A stretch of 64,000 nucleotides of DNA from Silurus meridionalis (taxonomy: Eukaryota; Chordata; Actinopteri; Siluriformes; Siluridae): assembly GCF_014805685.1 (NCBI RefSeq), contig NC_060909.1, positions 9,436,292-9,500,291 of the forward strand. The letters are read 5' to 3'. This document shows, piece after piece, positions 40,011 to 51,545 of this stretch. The first letter of the stretch is position 1; each line of letters starts with the position of its first letter. The position numbers were made by a program, and so were the translations under genes. The notes beneath the pieces were generated by a model. That model had not been told where the DNA came from and did not search any database. It was given only the letters and a program-made list of their open reading frames with translations.

Positions 40011-41129
40011 AAAGGGATTGAATGGAAGCTAAGAAAGCAAAGGTGTAGGTTATTATGCATGTTAGCTCATAGTGCAGATAGTACAACATAGCTTGTGCTA
40101 TAGTGCAACATGCGCAATATCAGACCCTATATTTTTCTTAAGAAAAATATGATAATGCCGTATGTAAGCTGATATTAATGTGTAATTAAGCTTTATAGAA
40201 ATATGATTGCTTACAAACATTTGTGTATACAGTATATAGGATAATGCCTAGCATTTCTGCTATATTAAAGGATACATAAGATATTTATAACGTTTTATAT
40301 AGTGTACATAAATATCTTGTTATATACTATTTATAATCCATCAGTACAAGATTTATTCATTCAGAGGTAATGTTTTGCATCCTGCTTCAGAACTCAGAAA
40401 TCAACATAAAGCTATATATTTATAATAACATTGTCCACATATTGTCCACTGGCTGCTCATGTAAATATTCTCATGTGATTAACTTAAAATCCTATTAAAC
40501 CCACTATAATACTGATGCCAGCCCTTGTTTTCAGCCAGGTATTACTGTTGACTGAAATGAAATTCAATTTGTCCATCACTGTCAACAGACAAGTAACCAA
40601 ATTACAGTCTTGCAGGATTGCAATTACAACTTGGGGGTCATTTAGCTGATATTTCCCAACTGGGAAATTAGATTTATTTTAATTAGGATGCCACATGAAG
40701 GCAGAGTGGCATGGAGATGAGATATTTGTGATAAAAAAAAAAAAAAAAAAAAGATGGTCAGATTATTGATTCAGTCAAATGTCTGAAGGATCCGAATAAA
40801 GATGATGACTATGATTCTGAAATGCAATTATGTTTGAAATTATTTAAAGGCTTAAAGAAAAGTTCAGTTTAATAGATCCATGAAGCATGGGCAGTGAGTC
40901 CTGGATTTATAAATGTAGTTCAATCACAAACCACCATTACAAAAGCTATAATATGTATTAATGAGGCCTTATAGTTATTAACCTTTTTTTTCATATGAAT
41001 TGAATCCAATTCTCAATAAATTGGAAAAGTAATATAAATAATGACAACTTGAATGAAAATCTTAATTAAAAATAAAAAAAACATGTTCTAGAAGTGATAA
41101 GTTGAGAAATAAAAAAAAGCTCTGGGTCT
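40011..41129. other. Intergenic AT-rich DNA, nothing recognised
   Basis: AT-rich with an A-run at 40733-40752. No gene. Confidence 0.65.
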
Positions 41130-41980
41130 TAAATCAAGGAGCAGTTCTGGAGGGATCATGGATATCGAGTGTTCGGTGAACTGGGATATTTGTATGCTGT
41201 TGTCCCCTCACTCTCACACGTTCACTCAGGTTTGTTGAGGTGGTGTGGTGGCTCGTTTCTTATCCCAGAGATCCCTTATGTCTGTGTTACCCTCTGGTTC
41301 TCCCTTTTAGTTATGCTGCCATAGCGAGTCTTGCCAGAGTCCCCAACTACACAGTGTTGTTAACTTTCATACAACAATAAGGACACATAATAATCCATAT
41401 CCTTCTCTTCCTGTCACCCCTCTCTTTCTCTTTCTTTCTCTCAGTCGAGTTAAACATGCTTCTGAGGTTCCAGTGACCACTGTTTCTGCTACTCTTCCCT
41501 CCGCAGATCTTTCCACTTCATCCAGGCCTGTCTCTGGATAGTGTCCTTTTCGATTGGAGGTCACTGTGTGCCGCTAGGGACGGTTTCTCATCAACGCCTT
41601 GGATGGTTCCATGAAATTCCGGAGTATGAACAGGAGCTCATACAGTCTGGTACACTGACTCAGGACTACAGTTTGCTTCTGATCACCAATCCTGTACCCC
41701 GCAACATCATTTATCTGTAATAAATGGACATCCGGTGCAACACAGATGAGGATGGGTTCCCTCTTGAGTCTGGTTCCTCTCTAGGTTTCTTCCTTATGCC
41801 ATCTCGGGGAGTTTTTCCTTGCCACAGTCGCCACCGGCTTGCTCATCAGGGACAAACTTACACTATAAAGAACATCTTATTCATTTTTATCACCACATTA
41901 TCTGTGTAAAGCTGCTTTGAGACAATGTTTATTGTTAAAAGCGCTATACAGTATAAAAATTTATTGAATTGAATTAAATA
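41130..41980 (+). repeat. Fish interspersed repeat (non-LTR-like 3' end), fairly complete
   Basis: Contains the widely spread fish sequence 'TTTTTCCTTGCCACAGTCGC' ... 'GTAAAGCTGCTTTGAGACAA' ... 'AAAAGCGCTATAC' ... ending in ATTGAATTGAATTAAATAAA, a tail like those of L2-type LINEs or SINEs. A degraded inverse copy is at 57245-57440. Class not certain; the left boundary is estimated. Confidence 0.65.
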
Positions 41981-42017
41981 AATAAAAATCTTATTATATG
42001 CATCCAAATAACAAGGC

Positions 42018-42019
<2 letters not shown>

Positions 42020-42056
<37 letters not shown>

Positions 42057-42057
42057 T
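42020..42057. repeat. (TTTA)n microsatellite
   Basis: Ten TTTA units. Confidence 0.95.
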
Positions 42058-42589
42058 TGTTGTTGTTATTCTTCTTATTATTATTATTACAACACATTCA
42101 GTTATCTATTTGTTTGTTGGATTATTAATTAAATGTTTGTATGCTTGTTTAAATCCCAGTAATTTTTGGGTGCAAAATATAAAGCATGCTAGTTAGCTGT
42201 TAAAATAAACATATTTTACAGAGCAACTAGTTGCAAAACTTGCCACTGTGAACATTTTAAATGTTTGATATCTTTTCAGTACAAAATAACCATTTAACAA
42301 CCATTGTTTGCTAATGACAGTAATTGTCTGTTTGACTTAACACCCAACCTATACACCACACAAGTTCTGTGGTCACAAGACATTTATTAGAAAAAAGTAT
42401 TTTTTGAATAATTAAATATATTCTTTTAGATACATTTTCACTAGTCCAGTTTAAAGGTTTGTTCAATTGGGAAATAAAAATTGCATTAAAAGTTATGTAC
42501 GCTTAGTAGCAGTTAAGCAGCACACAAAATCATACACATGCACAATTTTTGTAATTAAAGTCTGGTTTTCAATGCAGGCTTGCTAGAGC

Positions 42590-42930
42590 TATTTATCTTC
42601 TAATTCCTTTTGCACTAATTCTCAGTTCATGATGTTCAGCAGGTTCATCAATCAATGCCAGTTTGTCCGCCTCCCCCCACCCCCTTCATCCCCACAGAAA
42701 GCTGTCCGTATGCATGAATACCTCATTTTTTTATCAGCCATGCCCTAAATTTCTCACAATCACTCCATCTTATGAGTCTAAATGAGCCGAATCTGCCATG
42801 CTTGATAAATGAGATCAGAGCATGAGCCCTCACCGGATGTTTGCTTATTAAACAAATGTCTATATTTGGAATAATAAATGTCCACATGTGCAGAGAAATG
42901 GAATTTTTACATGAATTAGTGTTTATCATT
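42590..42930. promoter_or_regulatory. Possible conserved non-coding element
   Basis: Repeat-poor block with balanced composition, including CATCAATCAATGCCAG, TATGCATGAATA and GATAAATGAGATCAG. It resembles developmental enhancers (homeodomain- and POU-like sites). Visual impression only; no alignment. Confidence 0.3.
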
Positions 42931-43398
42931 TATTATCATGAGGGATATACAGTACATGAGAAGAAGATTTTGTTATTTCTAGCATTATGACATGCCCCTT
43001 TTCTGGGGTTTGGATAAAGTTGGATACAGTTCAGGAGAAAAGTAATTGTATATACAATGCAACATTACTATCATAAGCATTAAGACTTTTTTCCTATATT
43101 TATGACTAAAACCCTTAAGAGAATGGTTATATCGGAAACAATAGCACAAGTTTACTGATCATTTTACTACAACAATGTTTGTTTCATTTCTTAAATATTG
43201 GAGCAATTTGCCAATGATTACATTTTTTTCATTTATTAATGAATGACCATTGTTTTTATCCATTTACAGATACATTTAATGCTGTGGAACCTCCATGAAC
43301 ATGTTTTATATATTTTATATATAGAATATAAAATCCTGCTGTAAATGGTTGTTCCCTCTCATATTTGATAAAATATTTTAATATTTTAATATTTAATA

Positions 43399-43470
43399 TT
43401 TTAATATTATTTATTTTTTTATTTTTTTTATTTTTTTATTTTTTTATTTTTTTATTTTTTTATTTTTTTA
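43399..43470. repeat. T(5-8)A tandem repeat
   Basis: Units of mostly TTTTTTTA repeated about eight times, following a TTTAATA-type repeat at 43375-43405. Confidence 0.9.
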
Positions 43471-43780
43471 TTGCTACCAGACTCTATCATCTGTCCTGAA
43501 GACTTATATGTAATGGATTTTTACTACATTAATTAAAGAGTTAAGAATGACCACCTACAAAGTGCCAAAACTGGAGACTCCTTTAACAGATATAAAAACA
43601 GATAAACAGATAATCATTCTGTAACTCATCCTTGTGAAACTGTTAATGGTTTAAAAGGCTGCACAAATAAGACAAAATTAACAGTTTCTAAACATTGTAT
43701 TAGACAATGAAAAGTAGCACCAAATAAGTGATCAAAGTTACATATAATGAACACAGTATGAATATTGCAGCCTATTCAGC

Positions 43781-43854
<74 letters not shown>
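43781..43854. repeat. (GT)n microsatellite
   Basis: About 74 bp of GT. Confidence 0.97.
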
Positions 43855-43856
<2 letters not shown>

Positions 43857-44382
43857 GCTGATCTGTTGAGGATGAAGTGAATGTGTGTGTGTCTAATGTG
43901 AACAGTCGACGTGACCTTTTCTTTAGCAAAGACCAGGGCATCTCGCTATCAGGAGCGTATCAAAACAGAAACTCCAGCTTTTGGAAAGGTCAGGACACAT
44001 GTTGCAGAGATGTTTGGTATTAACTTTCTGACAGAAAGGCCTGTCTTTATGAAGATGAGAGACCAAAGGGATAAAGTTATAGTAGTTATAAGGGCGATAT
44101 TTTGTGGAAGCATTTGCATTATTACTATTATAAATGTTGTAAAATGCACCATTGGTTTAGATATTTGTATCAGCATTATTGAGAAATACAATAGGAGTAT
44201 ATGAACACTTAATAAACGCATGAAAAATATATTTATTCTATGACAAGAAAGTCAGTGTGTGTCATGTTGGTAAAGTAGATAATGTTACTGCATTACAGAT
44301 TACAAGTCCTTGTGTCTGCATGCTTTTTTTTTTCAAAATCCCTAAAACAATGCTAATAGGTAGACTGCCTAAGCAAAATTGT

Positions 44383-44434
44383 GAGTGAGTGAGTGAGTGA
44401 GTGAGTGAGTGAGTGAGTGAGTGAGTGAGTGAGT
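44383..44434. repeat. (GAGT)n microsatellite
   Basis: Thirteen GAGT/TGAG units. Confidence 0.96.
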
Positions 44435-45534
44435 AAATGGTGTTTTTCAGGGCATATTTCTGCATCACTTCCAGCGTTTTTGGTTATAGGCTTCAGATCC
44501 ACCATGTCACTGACCAGAATAAACCACAATCTGAAAATGGCAAAATAAAACCCATATATAAATATTTAAAAATATAACCCAAAGTTCATGTAGCACAAAA
44601 TATTAATAATAAATCACTGAAATGAGAGAAATAAAAAAATCTGTATATCTCTGAATGTGATGTAGCTTCTTTCCTTTTCCTATCAATCATACATTTTAGG
44701 GTTTTTAAAAATAAAAAATCAGAAGATCCCACAGACAAGATACTATTAGTTATGATGCATTCATACATTTTTAAGAGAATCTTATTGATTGATAATATCT
44801 ATTCTTACAGTAAAAAATGCATGCTAAGGTATATTACTAGAGAAGCTTTACATTTTTTTTTACCTTGCACTATCAAAACTTTTCTTTAAATGCTCTTTTT
44901 TTTTTTTATAGAATTTTTTTTTATAGTTGCCTTGTTGTCAGATGCACCCATATTTCATTTTGTTGCACTATGGGGGTGCACAATTTTTAGGAAAAAAATA
45001 AAATAAAATTGCTGGTAATAACTTGCAAGTCTAGAAAGTTTTAACATACTTTTTTTATACAAGAACCCACAGGGGTCTGAGTATAAACAGACGATGTATA
45101 TAGTGAAAGAAGATAAAACAGTAACATGTACTACATGTAAATATAAATTAAATTTCACAACCTTCTTGTAGCTCATCACTTTACAGAGGAGGTCAGAGGG
45201 TGCGTTTCTGGGTCAGTGGCCTCCTTTCAGTTGGGTGACGTGGAGCTTTTGTAACAAGGGCCAGGTTGCACACAATAGATAGCAAAGACTCGACAACAGC
45301 TGCACTGTTCTCAGCAATACAAATGAGGTGGCTGAGCCCTGATGAACTTTCCTCATTGTTCTCTCCCTCTGACCCCTCTTGCTTTTCGATTCTGATTTGG
45401 CAAATTCAAATCAGAGGGTTTCATTGGATGTGACGTCGGGTTGGAAATTGTTTTTGGGTAGGGTTAGTTGTCATATCTTGTAATTCATTTGACATGGAGC
45501 AGCAATCAAGCAGAAACAGACAAGGAAGAGTGAA

Positions 45535-45536
<2 letters not shown>
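44435..45536. other. Intergenic DNA; repeat-poor block at 45180-45435
   Basis: No gene. The block 45180-45435 has higher GC than its surroundings and no simple repeats, and may be an old conserved element or unclassified repeat. Confidence 0.45.

Positions 45537-45604
<68 letters not shown>
45537..45604. repeat. (GT)n microsatellite
   Basis: About 67 bp of GT. Confidence 0.97.
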
Positions 45605-45605
<1 letters not shown>

Positions 45606-46261
45606 TGTATGTATCAAGTATGAAATGCAAAACCCCTAGTGTGCATTTTTTGCAGTAAAATGAATAAATAAATAGGTGGAATTACTATTACTTCTTGTTT
45701 GTTTGTGTATGGACAGACATAGAAATGAAAGGATGTACCCTGGTGAGCGATTAACTGTTTGAAATGTGCATTTTTGCAAACAACTGGACTGGAATGTTTA
45801 TTAGTCACAATAACAAGCCAAATACTGATAATCTGGAAAAGAGACAGTGGGTTCAACAGCAGGAAATTACACACAAATGTCAAAATTCAAACAACATAAA
45901 ACAACACTGTATTCAAAACTTTTAGCTGTTTCTGTCTAAACACATGACATCAGTATTCATATAGGTCAGTATTTAGTACAAGGCATGCATGCAGTCTGTT
46001 GGTTAGTTTGTTTGCTTGTTTTATTATGAATAAATAATCATGTATTATTTGTAATTATTGCTGTTTCTTACATAAGGATACATACAATAAATGCTATGTG
46101 TAGGTAACTAACTTCTGGGTTAGTAAGTAGTTAAACATTAAGTAATATTTTAATCAATTGCTACCATAGTTGTAGGTCCATCATAAACTATATGGTGACT
46201 ACAGTGTAAAAAATTAGTAAGTAGTAGAAATAGTATTATAATAATTATAATTATAGTTTTT

Positions 46262-46460
46262 TATAAATACACCATATGCACAAAGCCAGCTCCAGGAAGA
46301 TGTGTTTTACGTGGTTTGGAGTGTAAGATCTTGAGTAGCCTGCTGTAGCGCTCCGACCTCAACCCTGCTCAACACTATTGGGCTGAATTGGTATGTAGGG
46401 TGAGGAAGCCTGGGGTGCAGTCAACATTCTGATTAGATGTTATTGTAACAGCAAATAGGG
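46262..46460 (+). mobile_element. Second Tc1-like transposase relic of the 39836 type
   Basis: Includes 'CTCCGACCTCAACCCTGCTC' (P-DLNP block) and 'TGTTATTGTAACAGCAAATA'. Same family as 39836-40010 but covering a more upstream part of the transposase. Confidence 0.5.
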
Positions 46461-47955
46461 TAAATTGTCAAACTTTAGCCAACATAATGGCTTATTATAA
46501 GGTTTAATTTATTGAAGAGTTATTGTGGTAACACTATGACTCATTGCTGCTAATTAACAAAGCATTCATACTGTTTGCACTTAATCATAGTAGTATGGCT
46601 TTAAACAAATCAGATGTAAATACTGATCACTTTCATTTGAAGACTTACAAGGTGTTTGGTTGATTATAAATTGCTTATATCTATATAATATTAGATAATA
46701 CAATATAAAAATGTTTATAGATTGTGTGTTGTCAACATCCAGGCACAGTATACATAAACAATGAGAATTGTTTTCTTAATGTCTGGGGGATAGTTTCTGA
46801 AATAACTCTGCCACAAATGAAAGTTGAAAGAAAATAAAATATTTGCCTTTCCGTTACATTTAATACAGAGCCTTGGCATTTTCAAAATGCTCCCAAAATG
46901 TCTAATGTACAAGATTTTCAGAATTGAACATGCCAAATCAAGCCCAAAGAGGTCTACATTTTGTTTTTTTGGAATATTTAAGAAAAGAGAAACAGGGCAA
47001 AAGTGAGCCATTTTTCAGCCAAGTGGCCCGTGTCTGTGGCATTGTCGTGTTCCTTATATATGATAAGAAAAGAAGAATATATTTTTTTTCAGAACATAGT
47101 CACTGGCTGAGTATTTTGTTGAACTTCATACAATGTTGAAAAATAAGACCCAAGTTGGCATGGCAACAAATCTCCCAGGAAAGGAAAAGGTCATAGCGGC
47201 TATAAATTCATTGCTTCAGTTTGAATGAGCTGGTTTCCTATTATCATCTCAATTCTGCTATATATTTTTCCATGTTCTCTTTTTCTCTCTCTCGCTCTCT
47301 TTCTGTCTCTTTCTGTCTCTCATTCAGTCATGCGATTGTTCACTTGCTCTCCCGTCCTCATATAAATGTGGTGATACACAGCTCCAGTTCAGAACAAGCT
47401 CATGATTTTGATTTTCTGTTTGCAAAGTAATAAACATTGACAGGAGAATGGGCCCTAGGCTCAGGACTCTAATGAGAAAATGAAATTAGTTTTTCAGCTG
47501 ACTGCTCAGAAACATTTTATACATTATAATCAAGCATTTATTTGAGTGTGGCTGCCTTCTAATATGTATTCGCAACTGTGTGTGTGTTTTGAACATCTAT
47601 ACTCTTGTGCATTTGTATGTTTCTATTTATTTTTCACAGCATGAGTCTTACTGGTCTCGTTGGCCTTTTTGTTGGTGTCTTGATACAACGTGTGTAATTC
47701 TCTAGATTTAACTATTAAGTATTGTTCTGATTTGTTTCAAAATTATGATCTTTTTTATTTGCTTGGCTGCATTTCTTGAATGAAAAAGAATGAAGAATAT
47801 TACATTTTTTTATTGTAGGTAATCTCTGCAGTTTTCATCTTAGATTTATTCTTGAATAATTAAACAAATATTTATATGTATTTTTTGCTTTGTTAGGATT
47901 TTTGTCTATTAACTGTGTGTAACTATGAAGTGCTTAATTGTGCTTAAAGTGCTTA

Positions 47956-47957
<2 letters not shown>
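46461..47957. other. Intergenic DNA with possible conserved block at 46920-47540
   Basis: No gene. The block is repeat-poor except for a short TC-rich stretch at 47270-47310, and carries the X-box-like site at 47154-47167. Confidence 0.45.
47154..47167. promoter_or_regulatory. RFX X-box-like palindrome
   Basis: GTTGGCATGGCAAC, one mismatch to GTNRCC-N2-RGYAAC. The right half-site GGCAAC is exact. Confidence 0.4.
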
Positions 47958-48000
<43 letters not shown>

Positions 48001-48001
48001 T
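47958..48001. repeat. (AAT)n microsatellite
   Basis: About 14 AAT units. Confidence 0.95.
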
Positions 48002-48229
48002 TTAAATTTAATATTGGACATCGCTGGTTTTTCAGGTTTCAGTACCAGTTTTAGTGATAAAAAAAATAAATAATAACATTTTGATTCAATTAAATACAAT
48101 CAGGATATTTAACCACAGTTAATTTTATATACATTACCAATTATAACTTTGGAAACATCTAGCATGTTATCATCTTTTTCAGAGACACATGCATGCTTCT
48201 TTTTTCTTTAGATAATTTAACGGTATAAA

Positions 48230-48920
48230 AGTTTACTACCAAACAAAAAAATATTAACAAATACATAAATGTACATATATTATTTTATGAAAATATTCAC
48301 CCTTAGCATGCATAACAACTTTTCATACTCTTGACAGCTGGACAGTTGGTTTCTTCAAATATTCAGTTGAAATACTTCAATACGTCATGTTTCTTGTGAA
48401 ACTAGCCGAAGATGTTATTTTCTGGTATCATATTTTTTTCTGACCTTGTAATAGAATTAATTACATAGCAGATTAATAGAATAGGATTAGTGGCTAGGGT
48501 GGGTGACTGGGCAGGCCATTCCATCATCGATAACACTCAACTAACTGTTTGCTCTCTATAGAGCTTGGACGTATGCTTCAGGTCTTGTCTTGTATATAAA
48601 CGTTTTCTCCTTTCCATCTGCAGATGGAATTGCATGGCAGTGAAGTATGGAATGGCAGCAATGTTAGTTCAATATTCCTTTCATCCGAAATAAGTCTCCA
48701 ACCTTCCCTCCTCCAAAACAACCACAAACCACTAAGCTTTTCCCTTTAGGTCTGTCAGTAGCTGTGAGGCTGTCTGCTAACATCTTCTCTCCTGTTCTCT
48801 TACAGTACATATGTTCTATCGTTAGACCATTTTACACATTGTTTGTTGCATATAAACAAAACGAACATGACTGGGTCTGTTTCCCAGGTGTTTTCAAACT
48901 TTTGATAGGCACTATACAGT
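48230..48920 (-). mobile_element. DNA transposon remnant, probably Tc1-like
   Basis: The right boundary near 48885-48918 (CAGGTGTTTTCAAACTTTTG then ATAGGCACTATACAGTATA) looks like a Tc1-type terminus at a TA site. The interior is degraded; no catalytic motif could be read. Confidence 0.4.
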
Positions 48921-50573
48921 ATATTTACACATTGTATTATGCACAATCAGTACTATTAAAAAGGTTGATGATTTTGGAGCATGCACTTTGTGATACATGC
49001 GGGATACAAGTTTTTTCAGGCTGACCATAATAACTTAAATTAGGGTGTTTAGAAGCGGTCTTTAATTTTTACTTAACTAAGTGTTTCTTGCCATGCTATG
49101 GATTTGTACAGTAGTTATAGTAGCATTAATGGGGCTATTGATTATACTCACCCTTTCCTCGGCACAAGAAAACTGATGGTCTAAAGCATATTAAGAAGGA
49201 AAATCCAAAAAGTACACTGGCCTGTACATGGACCTGTTAATGTAAACTTGAATCTACTATAACAACTATAATAAAGATCTAATCTAACTAGTTTTATGGC
49301 AGAATCTTTTTGAGCCTAATGTTTGTACATAAAATGCATCCGTAACAACAGGGAATACTTTAATTTAAGAATCCATTGCTCCAGAAAAGTTTAATAAGGC
49401 CTGTCCTATAATACAATACATATTGTTCTGTTTTCCCCACTTATCTCCCTAAATCAAAATCAAAGATGTGAATATTTATTCTAAAATGCTTTTACCAGGC
49501 TTAGCCCTTTTTTCACTGGGATATATATTAAAACTGATCAAATAAAACAATGGCAAAAAATAAAGAAAAACAAAACAAAACAAATGAATACAGTTCATAC
49601 ATACACGTACAGTACACACTTTGTATGAGTCATGATTATATCAAACAGGTCATTGCAATATTGTAATTTATTTTTCTTTATACATTTTTTTTATATTTGT
49701 CTTGTGTGCTTGTGGAAATCTATTGGGTTCTTCAGGTTTAGAAAAATACTGGTAGGTGGATTGGTTGTACTACATCAATCCAAGGTGTGTACATGCACAA
49801 TTTTTCTTTGCATCATTATCTGTTTTCTCCCTAGTGTTAGAAAAAAAACATGAGCTACATGTCATTTGAAGAAATGATCAAAAAGATATAGAGTCTGTGT
49901 TTGATTTAAAGTGTCTCTGGCTTTATTAGTGATACAACAACAAATCTACAACATCTGGACTTCCACTACAGTGGCCTCACTGTACATGGACGACAGTCAT
50001 ACTTTCTAATTTAGTCTGCAACATCAAAAGATGTGTTGACATTCTGTGTCCATAAGCATTCACAATTCATTAAAATTAGTTATTAAAAACATTTTTTTGA
50101 AAATGATCCAAGACTCCATTATACAACATCTGCATTGAAAAAAAAAAAAAACAAAGTAGCAGAACTTCATCTGGCATCATGATCAGTGGTACATTCAGAT
50201 TACTCCAAGGAAAGCACATGTGCAGTCAATTATTCCACTTAGCAGTATGCTTTTAAAAGCCTTTTTGGTTACAATTCTGTCCATGTGGATTTGTGTTCAT
50301 TTCATTTCTTACTCTCTCGCATCAGCTTATTGGAATGCTGCCCTTCAGTAATGTAGGTTTCTGTTTAAAAATGTGATCTGCAGGGAGAGTTAAGATGACA
50401 AATGTCTGCTACATCTCTTTTCACTTAAAAACAGTTAACCACAGCAAGTCAAGGAAAATGTGCTCCTGCAGTTACTTTCTAGTATCCAGGCCAAAGATGC
50501 TAAATTAACTACCAGCAATATAATAAGAACATTGAGCCTACCACAAGAGAAAAAATGATGTAATGAATGATAA

Positions 50574-50578
<5 letters not shown>
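48921..50578. other. Intergenic DNA, no gene recognised
   Basis: AT-rich. The segment 50190-50480 is repeat-poor and could be a conserved element. Confidence 0.5.

Positions 50579-50637
<59 letters not shown>
50579..50637. repeat. (TA)n microsatellite
   Basis: About 58 bp of TA at the left end of a Tc1 remnant. Confidence 0.95.
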
Positions 50638-50640
<3 letters not shown>

Positions 50641-51453
50641 GTACAAATTTGATTCCAAAAAAGTTGGGACACTGTACAAATTGTAAAGAAAAAAAAAAAA
50701 TGCAATAATTTACAAATCTCATAAACTTATATTTTATTCATATTTTATAAACATAACATATCAAATGTTGAAAGTGAGACATTTTGAAATGTCATGCCAT
50801 TTTGCTCATTTTGGATTTCATGAGAGCTACACATTCCAAAAAAGTTGGGACAGGTAGCAATAAGAGGCCGGAAAAGTTAAATGTAAATATAAGGAACAGC
50901 TGGAGGACCAATTTGCAACTTATTAGGTCAATTGGCAACATGATTGGGTATAAAAAGAGCCTCTCAGTGTGGCAGTGTCTTTCAGAAGTCAAGATGTGCA
51001 GATCACCAATTCCCCCAATGCTGCGGCAAAAAATAGTGGAGCAATATCAGAAAGGAGTTTCTCAGAGAAATATTGCAAAGAGATTGAAGTTAGCATCTAA
51101 AGTGCATAATATCGTCCAAAGATTGAGAGATGCCCGTGATCTTGGGGCCATCAGACGGCACTGCGTCACATACAGGAATGCTACTGTAATGGAAAACACA
51201 GCACGGTCCACCGTATATCTAAACATGAAGCAATATCTAAACATGATCCAGAAGCGCAGACGTTTTCTCTGCGCCAAGGCTCATTTAAAATGGACTGTGG
51301 CAAAGTGGAAAACTGTTCTGTGGTCAGACGAATCAAAATTTGAAGTTCTTTTTGGAAAACTGGGACGCCATGTCATCCAGACTAAAGAGGATAGGGACAA
51401 ACCAAGTTGTTATCAGCGCTCTGTTCAGAAGCCTGCATCTCTGATGGTATGGG

Positions 51454-51457
<4 letters not shown>
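50638..51457 (+). mobile_element. Tc1/mariner element, right half missing
   Basis: Left part contains TTGATTCCAAAAAAGTTGGG, twice present (50650 and 50838), a terminal/subterminal repeat arrangement. The transposase starts around 50994 (MCRSPIPPMLRQKIVEQYQK) with a helix-turn-helix region and an internal deletion. The catalytic block is [15 protein letters not shown], with the first Asp at 51327-51329. It breaks off at LMVWG, where a TA tract begins; the remaining two catalytic residues are absent. Confidence 0.88.
50994..51457 (+). pseudogene. Truncated Tc1 transposase
   Basis: About 155 codons are open, fused in frame to dinucleotide repeat. The sequence between 'RLRDARDLGAIRRHCVTY' and 'KQYLNMIQKRRRFLCAKAH' is shorter than in full-length relatives, so the DNA-binding part carries a deletion. 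Lacks the DDE second Asp and Glu. Confidence 0.82.

Positions 51458-51543
<86 letters not shown>
51457..51543. repeat. (TA)n microsatellite replacing the right half of the transposon
   Basis: About 86 bp of TA starting in the transposase at GGGGTGTGTATATA. Confidence 0.95.

Positions 51544-51545
<2 letters not shown>

Noticed and set aside
47281..47430. 69-codon frame with Ser-rich start at 47221
   Set aside because: Passes through a TC-rich stretch and has no family features.
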